Shown piece by piece: positions 26,018-34,968 of a stretch of 64,000 bases of DNA (positions are counted from its first letter, which is position 1; the number at the start of each line of letters is the position of its first letter). Position numbers and translations under genes: made by a program. Below the pieces are notes generated by a model. It had not been told where the DNA came from. It made no database searches and saw nothing but the letters and a program-made list of their open reading frames with translations. Source of the stretch: Thiothrix fructosivorans (GTDB taxonomy: Bacteria; Pseudomonadota; Gammaproteobacteria; Thiotrichales; Thiotrichaceae); NCBI RefSeq assembly GCF_017349355.1, contig NZ_JAFMPM010000004.1:62001-126000 (forward strand), read 5' to 3'.

Positions 26018-27712
26018 CTATCGCCCTGTCAGTAAGGCATACAACTGCGGCAGTTTCTGTGGCAGTTTCTTTGCCTTTTTTAGCAGCACCCAGCCATTTT
26101 TCCCAAACAATCGCGGCAAGTAATCTTCTGCTTTATCGTCGATGGTGACACAAAACGGCTTCAAGCCCTTGCGTCGCGCTTCCTGCAACGCCATACGGGT
26201 ATCTTCCAACCCGTAACGGCCTTCGTAAATATCGAGGTCATTCGGTTTACCATCGGTTAGTAGCAATAGCAGTTTTTGTTGCGACGGCTCGGCTTCCAGT
26301 AATTGTGTAGCGTGGCGGATAGCTGCACCCATGCGGGTGTAATAGCCCGGTTGAGTCGCCATGATGCGCCCGCGTACCTGCGCGTCGTAACGTTCCGTAA
26401 ACTTTTTCAACTGGTAAAAGCGCACGTTTTGGCGATTGAGCGAGGAAAATCCGTACAGGGCGAAACGGTCACGGGTGGCACTCAGGCTCTCAGCAAACAG
26501 GATCAGTGCATCACGCACCACATCCACCACCCGTGAAGTATTGCTCACCCAGCTATCGGTAGACATGGAAAAATCTGCCAGCAACAGGCAGGATAAATCG
26601 CGACCGTGTTCACGGCAATCGCGGTAGACCATCGGCATATCGACTTTTCCGCGCTGGCGTTCGGTCAGGTGCAGAATGTAACTGTCAGTATCGAGTTCTG
26701 CACCGTCTTGCTGGTGGTTACGCCATTCGCGGCGGGGTTGCAGAGCTTCAAAGCGGCGACGCAGTTTGTGGGCAGAGGCTTGCAAATGGGTGGGCAGGGC
26801 GAGTGCTTCTGCACCTCTGGGCAGCATCACTTGCAGGCGGCAATGGTTGGAGAGCAGGCGTTGCTTGCGGTAATCCCATTCGGGCAACGGGATGCCTTCG
26901 CCTTGCGGGATGTCGTCGTATTCGGCGTTGGGCAAATCCAGATCGAGTTTGATTTTCTGGGAACTGGCTTTGCGGTCACGCGCTACGGTGATCACATCCA
27001 TGTCTTCGGCGGCGCGGGCGGCATCATCGTTGTCGTCATTGTCAGTGGTGCGGTCAACAGGGGTGTATTCTGTCCACGAAAACAGGCTTTCGAGGCGGAA
27101 CATCAGCAAGCCGCTTTTACCATCGGGCATGTCAGTGCGTTCGGCGCGTTGGCGTTTGCTGCTGGTCGCCGTGGGTTTGCTGTCAGGGAATGCTTCAGGA
27201 GGGGGAGATGCCAAAGAAACGGGGATAGTGGATGGTGGGTTGTTGGGTGGCGGAATCAGGTTCAGGGGTAATTCGGTGGCTTCGGGATGCAGGCTTCGCC
27301 ATGCAGAAAGCAGACGTTGGTGGTGGGATTGTGAAGAAGCACGTATGCCATACGCCGCTACGGAAGATCCCTCTTCGCTCCCCAATACTGTCAGCCATAA
27401 GTACATTTCGCGGTTGAGTTCGCGTTGCGGGAAAATGGCGATGCTGTCGGGCAGGTTCAAGCTATCAGCATCACGCCATGCTGCGCTGGTTTTCAGCCCT
27501 GTTCCGGCAATGCGTTGCATCAGGCTGCGTGGTGCATCGCTGGCAACATCCACGCTTTGGCGGATTTGCAAACTGGCATCGCCGCTCAAGGCGCGTAACA
27601 CAATGCCGAGGGTTTTGCGCATTTCATCTAAATTGACCCGCGCTTGCGGGTAGTCATAGTTGACACTATGTGTCACCCATTTGTGCCAAACTTTGCCGAC
27701 CCATTCTTCCAT
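26018..27712 (-). CDS. norD: Nitric oxide reductase activation protein NorD
   Basis: This 564-residue protein has a C-terminal von Willebrand factor A domain. The metal-ion site begins SCLLLADFSMSTDSWVS and continues with LLLLTDGKPNDLDIYEG. NorD works with the AAA+ ATPase NorQ to insert the non-heme iron in the NorB subunit. It is the last gene of the leftward norEF-hemerythrin-norQ-norD operon and starts 17 bases after norQ. The front half is acidic and of low complexity, as in other NorD proteins. Confidence 0.92.
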   Translation of the reverse strand: MEEWVGKVWHKWVTHSVNYDYPQARVNLDEMRKTLGIVLRALSGDASLQIRQSVDVASDAPRSLMQRIAGTGLKTSAAWRDADSLNLPDSIAIFPQRELNREMYLWLTVLGSEEGSSVAAYGIRASSQSHHQRLLSAWRSLHPEATELPLNLIPPPNNPPSTIPVSLASPPPEAFPDSKPTATSSKRQRAERTDMPDGKSGLLMFRLESLFSWTEYTPVDRTTDNDDNDDAARAAEDMDVITVARDRKASSQKIKLDLDLPNAEYDDIPQGEGIPLPEWDYRKQRLLSNHCRLQVMLPRGAEALALPTHLQASAHKLRRRFEALQPRREWRNHQQDGAELDTDSYILHLTERQRGKVDMPMVYRDCREHGRDLSCLLLADFSMSTDSWVSNTSRVVDVVRDALILFAESLSATRDRFALYGFSSLNRQNVRFYQLKKFTERYDAQVRGRIMATQPGYYTRMGAAIRHATQLLEAEPSQQKLLLLLTDGKPNDLDIYEGRYGLEDTRMALQEARRKGLKPFCVTIDDKAEDYLPRLFGKNGWVLLKKAKKLPQKLPQLYALLTGR

Positions 27713-27729
27713 CGTTACCCTTTTACACT

Positions 27730-28512
27730 TTAAGCGAAAAACGTTTTGACCACTTCCATCAAGGCTTCTACCGTTTCGGAGTCATCGGTCAGTGGTTCGA
27801 CCAGTGCGGCACGGCAGGCGGCTAGTGGCTCGAAACCATCCTGTATCAAGGTGGCGGTGTAGACCAGCAAACGGGTGGAGGCAGATTCTTCCAGATCGTG
27901 TTCTTTCAATACCCGTAAGGCATTCGCTAGTGCCACCAGTTGTGTTGCCAGCTTGTCATCTACGCAGGTTTCTTGTGCCACAATGCGGGCTTCCAGCTCC
28001 GGCTTGGGGTAATCGAAACGCAGTGCTACAAAACGCTGGCGGGTGGATGGCTTCATACCCTTGAGCAAATTCTGGTAGCCGGGGTTGTAAGACACCACCA
28101 GCATGAATTCGGGCAGCGCGTGCAAGGTTTCCCCGGTACGTTCGATGGGCAGGATGCGGCGGTTGTCGGAAAGTGGGTGCAAGATTACAGTGGTATCTTT
28201 GCGGGCTTCCACCACTTCATCCAGATAGCAGATTGCACCTTCGCGCACGGCACGGGTTAAGGGGCCGTCGTTCCAGTAGGTTTCACCATCGCCGATCAAA
28301 TGCCGCCCAACCAAATCCGCCGCGCTCAAATCGTCGTGGCAGGCAACGGTGTACAACGGTCTGCCGAGCTTGGCTGCCATGTGTTCGACGAAGCGGGTTT
28401 TGCCGCAGCCCGTGGGGCCTTTGAGCAAGACAGGCAACTGGCGGCGGAAAGCGTGTTCAAACAGCGTCACTTCCTGCCCTTGCTCTTGGTAGTGGGGCAT
28501 GATGAGCGCCAT
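27730..28512 (-). CDS. norQ: NorQ/CbbQ-family AAA+ ATPase
   Basis: This 260-residue MoxR-type ATPase has Walker A KGPTGCGKTRFVE and Walker B GAICYLDEVVEARKD. The segment LVVSYNPGYQNLLKGMKPST and the arginine finger region QRFVALRFDYP are typical of NirQ/NorQ. It is the partner of NorD in maturation of nitric oxide reductase. The start codon touches the stop of the hemerythrin gene, showing a single operon. Confidence 0.93.
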   Translation of the reverse strand: MALIMPHYQEQGQEVTLFEHAFRRQLPVLLKGPTGCGKTRFVEHMAAKLGRPLYTVACHDDLSAADLVGRHLIGDGETYWNDGPLTRAVREGAICYLDEVVEARKDTTVILHPLSDNRRILPIERTGETLHALPEFMLVVSYNPGYQNLLKGMKPSTRQRFVALRFDYPKPELEARIVAQETCVDDKLATQLVALANALRVLKEHDLEESASTRLLVYTATLIQDGFEPLAACRAALVEPLTDDSETVEALMEVVKTFFA

Positions 28513-28946
28513 TACAATTCCACCTGAATATTGAACGAGCTGAGGAATTGCGCGGTGACAAAATCCATCGTGCTAATGTGCTGTTGCAGCCATTCGCGCC
28601 AATGCTGGATGTAATCCAGCAACGCGGCAGTATCACGCTCGCGTAACCATTGCTGTTGTACGCCCAACAATTGCAGCAACGCCTGTTCGTGTTCACCCTG
28701 ATGGCAGGGAGCGGCAAAGAAGTTATATTCCTGCATCAAATGCTCTTCGCGGGCAAAATGCACTTGGGTGTGTTCGACCCATGCGGATATTTGTGCGTCG
28801 ATGCTGGCGGGTGCAGCAGCATTGTTGAGGCTTGCCAGCAAGCGCGTAACCAATGCCAGCTCATCGCTATGCACGGTGTTCATAAACGGCATTGCCACGT
28901 TCGGCAACGCATCCCAATCGACAGAATAAGGTTCAGTGTAAGCCAT
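28512..28946 (-). CDS. Bacteriohemerythrin
   Basis: This 144-residue protein has the four-helix di-iron fold. Ligands are visible as FMNTVHSDEL, HTQVHFAREEHLM, APCHQGEHEQAL and LQQHISTMDFV, the H...HxxxE...HxxxH...HxxxxD pattern. Hemerythrins bind oxygen or NO or store iron. Between norF and norQ it could supply iron or protect the reductase during assembly. The start at 28946 (MAYTEPYSVDW) is preferred because AAGGG is properly spaced; an ATG six bases earlier also exists. Confidence 0.85.
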   Translation of the reverse strand: MAYTEPYSVDWDALPNVAMPFMNTVHSDELALVTRLLASLNNAAAPASIDAQISAWVEHTQVHFAREEHLMQEYNFFAAPCHQGEHEQALLQLLGVQQQWLRERDTAALLDYIQHWREWLQQHISTMDFVTAQFLSSFNIQVEL

Positions 28947-28963
28947 TGTCATACCCTTTGAAT

Positions 28964-29206
28964 TCACAGCCAATACGCCAAAAAAATCAAACCCAACACT
29001 AACACCAACCAGCCATGCACCAACATCCGCCAGCGCAATGCCACCCCGCGCAAACCCATAAAATCCGCAATCACGAAATGCCCTTTGATGAACACCGAAA
29101 TCAGCAGCGCCACCACCAGCCATTGTCCGCTGTAACCCGCTTGCCCTGCCCACCACGTCAGCAAGGTCAATACCACCAATAAAAGCCACACCAGATACGC
29201 TTTCAT
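28964..29206 (-). CDS. norF: NorF-like small membrane protein (cytochrome oxidase subunit IV family)
   Basis: This 80-residue protein has three predicted membrane helices: YLVWLLLVVLTLLTWWAGQ, WLVVALLISVFIKGHFVIAD and MLVHGWLVLVLGLIFLAYWL. Length, the motif FIKGHFVIADFMGLR and the position between norE and the nor accessory genes match NorF. It assists full nitric oxide reductase activity by an unknown means. Confidence 0.82.
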   Translation of the reverse strand: MKAYLVWLLLVVLTLLTWWAGQAGYSGQWLVVALLISVFIKGHFVIADFMGLRGVALRWRMLVHGWLVLVLGLIFLAYWL

Positions 29207-29210
29207 GCTG

Positions 29211-29813
29211 TTACCTCATTACGTAAACCAGCGGGAACAGCACAATCCACACCAGATCGACCATGTGCCAATACGATGCGCCGGTTTCTACGCCCGTGTG
29301 TTGGGTGGCGGAATACTCGCCCGTATGCGCTTTCCACGCGACTGCACCGAGGATAATCATGCCCATGATGACGTGCATGAAATGGAAAAATGTCAATGAC
29401 AAGTAAAACATATAGAACGTATTGGTGCTAAGGCTGATGCCGTGTGCAAACTTGTCGGCAAATTCCACTCCTTTGAGGATCAAAAACAACGTCCCAGTCA
29501 CCACACTCGCCAACAACCAATTGCGGCATAACAGGCTATTGCCCGTTTTGATCGCTTGCACCGCCAACACCACAAACAGGCTACCCGTCAGTAAAATCAC
29601 CGTATTCGCCGCCCCAATATCGCAGTTAAGGGTTTGCTGGTAGTGGTTGAACAGTTCCACATTGCCACTACGTGCAAAGGCGTAAGAGGTAAAAAACACC
29701 GCAAACACCAACAGTTCAGCGAGGATAAAAATCCACATCGCCAAGTCCCCCGGCAGGGGAACAGGACGATGGGTTTCGGAGGAGTCAACGAGGGTAAAAA
29801 CGCTTGAATTCAT
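29211..29813 (-). CDS. norE: NorE-like cytochrome c oxidase subunit III family protein
   Basis: This 200-residue integral membrane protein has five hydrophobic segments. The beginning LPGDLAMWIFILAELLVFAV and the later YLSLTFFHFMHVIMGMIIL are the subunit III signatures. In denitrifiers the lone short form is NorE. It is first in the operon norE-norF-hemerythrin-norQ-norD and has an FNR/DNR box 38-51 bases before its start. Confidence 0.87.
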   Translation of the reverse strand: MNSSVFTLVDSSETHRPVPLPGDLAMWIFILAELLVFAVFFTSYAFARSGNVELFNHYQQTLNCDIGAANTVILLTGSLFVVLAVQAIKTGNSLLCRNWLLASVVTGTLFLILKGVEFADKFAHGISLSTNTFYMFYLSLTFFHFMHVIMGMIILGAVAWKAHTGEYSATQHTGVETGASYWHMVDLVWIVLFPLVYVMR

Positions 29814-29850
29814 GAGTGCCTAGGCTACAGCAAGGTAGCAGCGTTGTACC

Positions 29851-29864
29851 TTGATTCAGGTCAA
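29851..29864. promoter_or_regulatory. FNR/DNR-type box before norE
   Basis: TTGATTCAGGTCAA lies about 44 bases (centre) before the norE start. The same 14 bases recur at 38723-38736 upstream of nirS. It fits activation of the nor accessory operon by the DNR-type regulator encoded at 34965. Confidence 0.72.
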
Positions 29865-29880
29865 GAAGGGAAAAGCCCTT

Positions 29881-30336
29881 TCAATCGTGAATCTGCAAGT
29901 CAAAACCGCATGTCTCATGCCCAAAACCACCAATACAGGAAACTTCGTGCGCCTGTACGTGCTTACCCAGAATGCTTTCCACCGCTCCTGCCATCAACCC
30001 CCCTTCAAAATGGCACAACATGCGCCCGACAGGGGATAAGCCTGCACAGGTCACGCATTCATGCACATCCACATGGATAAGTTCAGCGGTCATGGTGGGA
30101 ATCTTGATCTGACCGATCTTGAGTTGTTCACACAAGGCGAGAAAATCGTCGAGTTTTTTAAGTTGCAGCTCCTTACCCATCTTTTTGCCTGCGTAATAAC
30201 TGACAGCGGATGCACCACTACCCAAAATATCTTCCAGCGCCACCAAACGGAGTAATCGGTACAAACCTACTCCCACCATTTCACCTGTTTCAGGGCGGTT
30301 GATTTGTAAAGCGTTAGCAATATCAATGGGTTTCAT
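29881..30336 (-). CDS. V4R-domain protein
   Basis: This 151-residue protein consists of one V4R (4-vinyl reductase) domain, a small-molecule-binding fold. The C-terminal half has the conserved pattern CHFEGGLMAGAVESILGK, VQAHEVSCIGGFGHETCGFD. The cysteines and histidines could hold a metal or react with NO; that is inference. The start at 30336 has GGAG upstream. Box TTGATCTGTATCAA at 30429 lies 93 bases before the start, placing it in the denitrification regulon. The exact role is not known. Confidence 0.78.
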   Translation of the reverse strand: MKPIDIANALQINRPETGEMVGVGLYRLLRLVALEDILGSGASAVSYYAGKKMGKELQLKKLDDFLALCEQLKIGQIKIPTMTAELIHVDVHECVTCAGLSPVGRMLCHFEGGLMAGAVESILGKHVQAHEVSCIGGFGHETCGFDLQIHD

Positions 30337-30428
30337 TGAGGTCTCCAGCTATTTGGTAAATTATTAAGTACGGATTATGATTTATGTAGCTAAGCACCCT
30401 ATTTAACGCCACCCTATCGCGGTATTCG

Positions 30429-30442
30429 TTGATCTGTATCAA
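30429..30442. promoter_or_regulatory. FNR/DNR-type box before the V4R gene
   Basis: TTGATCTGTATCAA is a near-perfect TTGAT-N4-ATCAA site. It faces the leftward V4R gene and shares a 213-bp divergent region with the TonB receptor gene. Confidence 0.72.
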
Positions 30443-30467
30443 CTCCACTACAGACACTAGATACCAC

Positions 30468-30481
30468 TTAACCTAAGTCAA
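30468..30481. promoter_or_regulatory. FNR/DNR-type box before the TonB receptor gene
   Basis: TTAACCTAAGTCAA matches the TTGAC-N4-GTCAA form with one change in the left half. It lies about 70 bases before the receptor start. Confidence 0.55.
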
Positions 30482-30549
30482 GGCATTCCATCGTCCTCCT
30501 TGCTTTATTGGCAACATGCCCAATGCCGTCCACTAAGGAGATGCTGACT

Positions 30550-32463
30550 ATGCCCAAAAAACTACTGGTCATCCTGATCGCCGCTATCTGTTCCAGCGCA
30601 TGGGCAGAAGAACCTGACACTCTTGCTGAAATCACCGTGACCGCCACCCGCGCGGAAGCCAACGTTAAACAAGCCCCCAGCAGTGTCAGCATCATCACCC
30701 GCAAAGAAATAGGGCAAAAAGGTGCTGAAAACGTACTGGATGCCATCCGTGCTACACCCGGCATCACCTTGCAAGGTATCGGCTCAGGCGGACGTAAAAC
30801 CATCAGCCTGCGCGGGATGGAAAGCAAACACACCCTGCTGCTGCTCGACGGCAAACGCCTGCCCGCCAGCAACGATGTCATTGGCCCCAACACCGATTAC
30901 CAATACGACTGGATTCCAGTGGAACAAATCGAACGCATTGAAGTCGTGCGTGGCCCCATGTCAGTGCTGTACGGTTCTGATGCCTTGGGTGGCGTAATCA
31001 ATATCATCACCCGCAAACCCAGCCAAGCCCTATCAGGTAGTACCAAACTGACCAGCCACCTCGCTTCTGGTGATGCAGGCGGTGACGGTAACGATTTGGA
31101 ACTCAACCTCAGCGGCGGCGTGCGCGACAACCTGCAACTCAGCATCGGTGGACAACAATCTCGCCGTTCCGCTGTCGCCAGCCAGCTCGACTCACACCAA
31201 TCCGCCATCGAAGGCAAGGAAAAACAGCAGATTTCCCTCCGTGTCGACTGGCAACCCGCTGCCGGTCACAACGTCACGTTGGAACACAGCGCCGGGCAAG
31301 AAAACCGCTGGTACAATACCATCACCCGTACCAACACTACTTACCAAAGCAGCTACGACATTGACCGGCAAGAAACGTCACTGGGTTGGAAAGGCTCGTT
31401 GGGCAAAACCACCTCTTCCTTGCGGGCTTACCAAAGCAGCGTAGACATTACCAACCATGCCACTGCACCCGGTACTGCCACCGACCCGCAAACCCTGCAA
31501 GACACCGTAGTGGAAGGCAATACACGTTTTGCCATCGGCGACAAACACTTCATTACTACTGGCTTGGAACACCGCACCGAACGCCTAGAAAATCCCAAGT
31601 TGGCAGGTGGCAAGGATGACATCAGCCTCAAATCAGCCTACGTACAAGATGAAATCGAAGTTTCCAAACGTACCCATGTCACTCTGGGGGTAAGGCAGGA
31701 CGAACACCAAACCTTCGGCGGCGAAACCAGCCCGCGTATCTCCGTTGTGCGTGATGTCAACGCCAACCTGACCCTCAAAGCCAGCTACGGGCACGGCTTC
31801 CGCGCCCCGACCATCAAACAGGTATCCCCCGGTTACGCTTTCCAGACCGGCAAGATCATCATCAAAAGTAGCCCCGACCTGCAACCGGAAACCAATGACG
31901 CGATGGAACTGGGTGCGAATTACACCCACGGCAAACTCAACCTCAACGCTGCCGTATTCGACAACAAGGTTAAGAACTTGATTGATACACGCCTGAATAA
32001 AACCTTGGTTGGTGGGGTGCAAGAATGGGTATACGCCAATACTCATGAAGCCCGCTTGCAGGGGACAGAAGTTTCAGCCGATCTAAACATACGGGACGGG
32101 TTGACATTGAACACCAGCTACCAATACCTCGATGCCAAAGACGGGGACGGTCAACGGCTGGATCGCCGCCCACGCCACACGCTTGCCACGGGCGTTGCAT
32201 GGGAAAAGCATGGCTGGAAAACCCATTTGCAGATGGAACACCTTGCTGACCAAACCATTGCTTCCCCCACGACGGGTGTCCTGAGCGATGTGCCGGATTA
32301 CACCTTGTGGAATGCCGGAGTACGCAAAACCGTTGCCAAGCATCTGGAGGTGGGTGTTGGCATCGAAAACTTGACGGATGTGCGGCTGGAAGAAAAATCC
32401 ACGGCTTTCCGGCATGAGGAATATCCACGTACCGTGCGGCTGGAATTGAAGGGGGATTTCTGA
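30550..32463 (+). CDS. TonB-dependent outer-membrane receptor
   Basis: This 637-residue receptor begins with a signal peptide (KLLVILIAAICSSAWA), a TonB-box-like segment DTLAEITVTATRAEA and a plug domain with GMESKHTLLLLDGKRLPAS, ending VRGPMSVLYGSDALGGVINI. The remainder is the 22-strand barrel, ending in Phe. It resembles the CirA/vitamin B12 and siderophore class; ligand cannot be read. The start at 30550 is chosen for AAGGAG nine bases upstream. The anaerobic box suggests import of a metal needed for denitrification, such as copper or iron, but this is inference. A partial copy of its 3' end lies at 36459. Confidence 0.9.
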   Translation: MPKKLLVILIAAICSSAWAEEPDTLAEITVTATRAEANVKQAPSSVSIITRKEIGQKGAENVLDAIRATPGITLQGIGSGGRKTISLRGMESKHTLLLLDGKRLPASNDVIGPNTDYQYDWIPVEQIERIEVVRGPMSVLYGSDALGGVINIITRKPSQALSGSTKLTSHLASGDAGGDGNDLELNLSGGVRDNLQLSIGGQQSRRSAVASQLDSHQSAIEGKEKQQISLRVDWQPAAGHNVTLEHSAGQENRWYNTITRTNTTYQSSYDIDRQETSLGWKGSLGKTTSSLRAYQSSVDITNHATAPGTATDPQTLQDTVVEGNTRFAIGDKHFITTGLEHRTERLENPKLAGGKDDISLKSAYVQDEIEVSKRTHVTLGVRQDEHQTFGGETSPRISVVRDVNANLTLKASYGHGFRAPTIKQVSPGYAFQTGKIIIKSSPDLQPETNDAMELGANYTHGKLNLNAAVFDNKVKNLIDTRLNKTLVGGVQEWVYANTHEARLQGTEVSADLNIRDGLTLNTSYQYLDAKDGDGQRLDRRPRHTLATGVAWEKHGWKTHLQMEHLADQTIASPTTGVLSDVPDYTLWNAGVRKTVAKHLEVGVGIENLTDVRLEEKSTAFRHEEYPRTVRLELKGDF

Positions 32464-32477
32464 AAACGTGGCCTTAG

Positions 32478-32491
32478 TTGATCTGGGTCAA
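32478..32491. promoter_or_regulatory. FNR/DNR-type box before ubiU
   Basis: TTGATCTGGGTCAA is centred 63 bases before the ubiU start and would control the whole ubiUVT-dnr operon. That gives the regulator a possible autoregulatory loop. Confidence 0.7.
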
Positions 32492-32547
32492 GGTGCTCAG
32501 ACAGGTGGCAGGTTATGAAGTACATTCTCGGCAATCAGGAATCCGTT

Positions 32548-33558
32548 ATGCCCAAACCATTGCTCGAACTCATCTGCCCCGCAGGTAGTCTGCCCGCGCT
32601 CAAGGCAGCGGTAGACCACGGCGCGGACGGCGTTTATCTGGGGCTAAAAGACAATACCAACGCCCGCAATTTCAGCGGCTTGAATTTCGACGCCAAAGCA
32701 CTCGCCGAAGGTGTCCGCTATGCCCATGCCAAAAACTGCAAGGTGCTTATGGCGCTCAACACTTACCCACAACCCACCACACTCAAACGCTGGCAGCAAG
32801 CGGTGGACACCGCCGCCACTGCCGGGCTGGACGCGATCATCCTCGCTGACCCCGGTCTGATGGCGTATGCGATGAAAACCCACCCGCAGTTGCGCCTGCA
32901 CCTCTCCGTGCAAGGTTCGGCGACCAATTACGAGGCGATCAACTTCTACCACGAACATTTTGGCATCCAGCGGGCAGTCGTGCCGCGTGTGCTGTCGCTA
33001 CCGCAAGTGGAAAATGTGGTGCAACACACCCATGTGGAAATCGAACTGTTCGGTTTCGGCGGCTTGTGCGTGATGGTGGAAGGGCGCTGTTTGCTCTCCT
33101 CGTATGCGTGCGGCGACTCTCCCAACACGTTCGGCGCATGTTCCCCCGGTCATGCTGTGCGCTGGCAACAGACCCCCAAAGGTATGGAAACGCGCCTCAA
33201 CGGGGTGCTGATCGACCGTTACGCCGACCACGAAAAGGCAGGCTACCCCACGCTGTGCAAAGGCCGCTTTGAAGTGCAAGGCGAAACTTATTACGCGCTG
33301 GAAGAGCCAACCAGCCTCAACACCCTAGAGATGCTGCCGGAAATGCACCGCATTGGCATTGCCGCCATCAAAATCGAAGGCCGCCAACGCAGCCCCGCCT
33401 ACGTCGCGCAAGTCACGCAAGTGTGGCGTGCCGCGATTGATGCAGTGAAACGCAATCCTGCCGCTTTCAAGCCGCAAGCCGCGTGGCTGGCACAACTCGA
33501 CAAAGTATCCGAGGGCAGTATGCACACCCTCGGCGCTTATTACCGCCCGTGGAAATGA
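32548..33558 (+). CDS. ubiU: Oxygen-independent ubiquinone hydroxylation protein UbiU (peptidase U32 family)
   Basis: This 336-residue protein works with UbiV to hydroxylate the ubiquinone ring without oxygen. The start reads LLELICPAGSLPALKAAVDH, then GADGVYLGLKDNTNARNFSG. The [4Fe-4S] cysteines are in GLCVMVEGRCLLSSYACGDS and GACSPGHAVRW, with a later one in PTLCKGRFE. No peptidase activity is expected. The start at 32548 is preferred over 32515, which would add a non-conserved leader. Ubiquinone made this way feeds the anaerobic respiratory chain encoded around it. Confidence 0.93.
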   Translation: MPKPLLELICPAGSLPALKAAVDHGADGVYLGLKDNTNARNFSGLNFDAKALAEGVRYAHAKNCKVLMALNTYPQPTTLKRWQQAVDTAATAGLDAIILADPGLMAYAMKTHPQLRLHLSVQGSATNYEAINFYHEHFGIQRAVVPRVLSLPQVENVVQHTHVEIELFGFGGLCVMVEGRCLLSSYACGDSPNTFGACSPGHAVRWQQTPKGMETRLNGVLIDRYADHEKAGYPTLCKGRFEVQGETYYALEEPTSLNTLEMLPEMHRIGIAAIKIEGRQRSPAYVAQVTQVWRAAIDAVKRNPAAFKPQAAWLAQLDKVSEGSMHTLGAYYRPWK

Positions 33559-33565
33559 GGCACTG

Positions 33566-34468
33566 ATGACATCACCCATCAAACTGGCTCTTGGGCCATT
33601 GCTGTATTACTGGCCCCGTGACAAGGTGCTGTCCTTCTATGAACAAGCGGCGGCGTGGGCGGTGGATACCGTTTACCTCGGCGAAACCGTGTGTTCGCGC
33701 CGCCACGAATTGCGCCTTGACGACTGGCTGTACTTGGCAGAAATGCTCACCGCAGCAGGCAAGGAAGTGGTACTTTCCACCCAGACCCTGATCGAGTCCG
33801 AGTCTGACCTCAAAGCATTGCGCAAGGTCGTGGATAACGGGCCATTCCGGGTGGAAGCCAACGAGTTTGGCGCTGTCAGGCTGCTGTTTGAAGCGGGCAT
33901 GGCGTTTGTGGCAGGCCCGGCGTTGAATGTGTACAACCCCGACACGCTGGCTTTGCTGGCAAGTTGGGGAGCAGTGCGCTGGGTTCCGCCAGTGGAAATG
34001 CCGCGTACCATGCTCGCTGCCATGCCTATCCCAGCGGGGATGGAAACGGAGGTGTTTGCCTACGGGCGCTTGCCACTGGCGTTTTCGTCGCGCTGTTTCA
34101 CCGCACGGCATTACAATTTGCAGAAGGATTCCTGCCAGTTTCGCTGTATCGACCACCCAGAGGGCTTGTTGATGAATACCCGTGAAGGCGAAGGTTTCCT
34201 CACTATCAACGGCACACAAACCCAGTCCGGCAAGGTGCATACGCTGGCGCTGCGGCTGGACGAACTGGTGGGGATGCCAGTGACGGGGTTGCGTTTGTCG
34301 CCGCAAGCGCAGCATATGGCTGAGGTGGTGGCAACGTTCCGGGATGCGCTGGATGGCGTATTGCCTACGGCACAAGTGGCGGCACGCTTGCAGCCGTTCC
34401 TGCCCGCACTTGCCTGTGATGGGTATTGGTTGGGGAAGGCGGGATTGGCGTATACCCACAACATGTAG
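33566..34468 (+). CDS. ubiV: Oxygen-independent ubiquinone hydroxylation protein UbiV
   Basis: This 300-residue U32-family protein is the partner of UbiU. It reads LALGPLLYYWPRDKVLSFYE and DTVYLGETVCSRRHELRLDD, with the first cluster cysteine. The other ligands lie in SSRCFTARHYNLQKDSCQFR and the adjoining C of RCIDH. The gene begins seven bases after ubiU. The order U-V-T is that of other denitrifying proteobacteria. Confidence 0.93.
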   Translation: MTSPIKLALGPLLYYWPRDKVLSFYEQAAAWAVDTVYLGETVCSRRHELRLDDWLYLAEMLTAAGKEVVLSTQTLIESESDLKALRKVVDNGPFRVEANEFGAVRLLFEAGMAFVAGPALNVYNPDTLALLASWGAVRWVPPVEMPRTMLAAMPIPAGMETEVFAYGRLPLAFSSRCFTARHYNLQKDSCQFRCIDHPEGLLMNTREGEGFLTINGTQTQSGKVHTLALRLDELVGMPVTGLRLSPQAQHMAEVVATFRDALDGVLPTAQVAARLQPFLPALACDGYWLGKAGLAYTHNM

Positions 34469-34494
34469 GGGCAGCCCCTACCCCGTTTAACCCA

Positions 34495-34968
34495 ATGGAT
34501 ACGATAACGATGATTGCATTCCCTTCTTCGCTGGCAGCCCTGATTTCCCGCCTGCCTGCTTACCCACCATCACTGACGTTTGCCACCGCGTTCAACCTCA
34601 CGGTGTGGAAAAGCCTGCAAGATTTGGAGTGGGAAGCCCTGCAAGACCGCCGCTTTTGTGTGGCTGTGCGCGATACCGGCATCAAGCTGTGGTTCTCGAT
34701 GGCAACATCGGGCTTGAAGGCAGAAACAGCGGGGCAAGCCGATGTCACTTTCACCGCTACGCTGCTGGATTTCACCCGTTTGGCGTTGCGGCTGGAAGAC
34801 CCCGACACGCTGTTTTTCAACCGCCGCTTGCTGATCGAAGGCGATACCGATCTTGGCTTACGGGTGAAAAACATGCTGGATGGGGTGGAGTTTGAAACCT
34901 TACTGGAGAGTTTCCCCAGTGTGTTAGGGCGTTTGGTGAACCAGGTACGTAAACAAGGCATGGCATGA
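34495..34968 (+). CDS. ubiT: UbiT, SCP2-domain ubiquinone accessory factor
   Basis: This 157-residue sterol-carrier-protein-2-like protein is thought to bind lipid intermediates of the anaerobic ubiquinone pathway. The SCP2 core shows LWFSMATSGLKAETAGQADV, FTATLLDFTRLALRLEDPD and LFFNRRLLIEGDTDLGLRVK, with the late helix NMLDGVEFETLL. The start at 34495 (MDTITMIAFPSS) is likely; 34510 is an alternative. The stop overlaps the next gene by four bases (ATGA). Confidence 0.88.
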   Translation: MDTITMIAFPSSLAALISRLPAYPPSLTFATAFNLTVWKSLQDLEWEALQDRRFCVAVRDTGIKLWFSMATSGLKAETAGQADVTFTATLLDFTRLALRLEDPDTLFFNRRLLIEGDTDLGLRVKNMLDGVEFETLLESFPSVLGRLVNQVRKQGMA

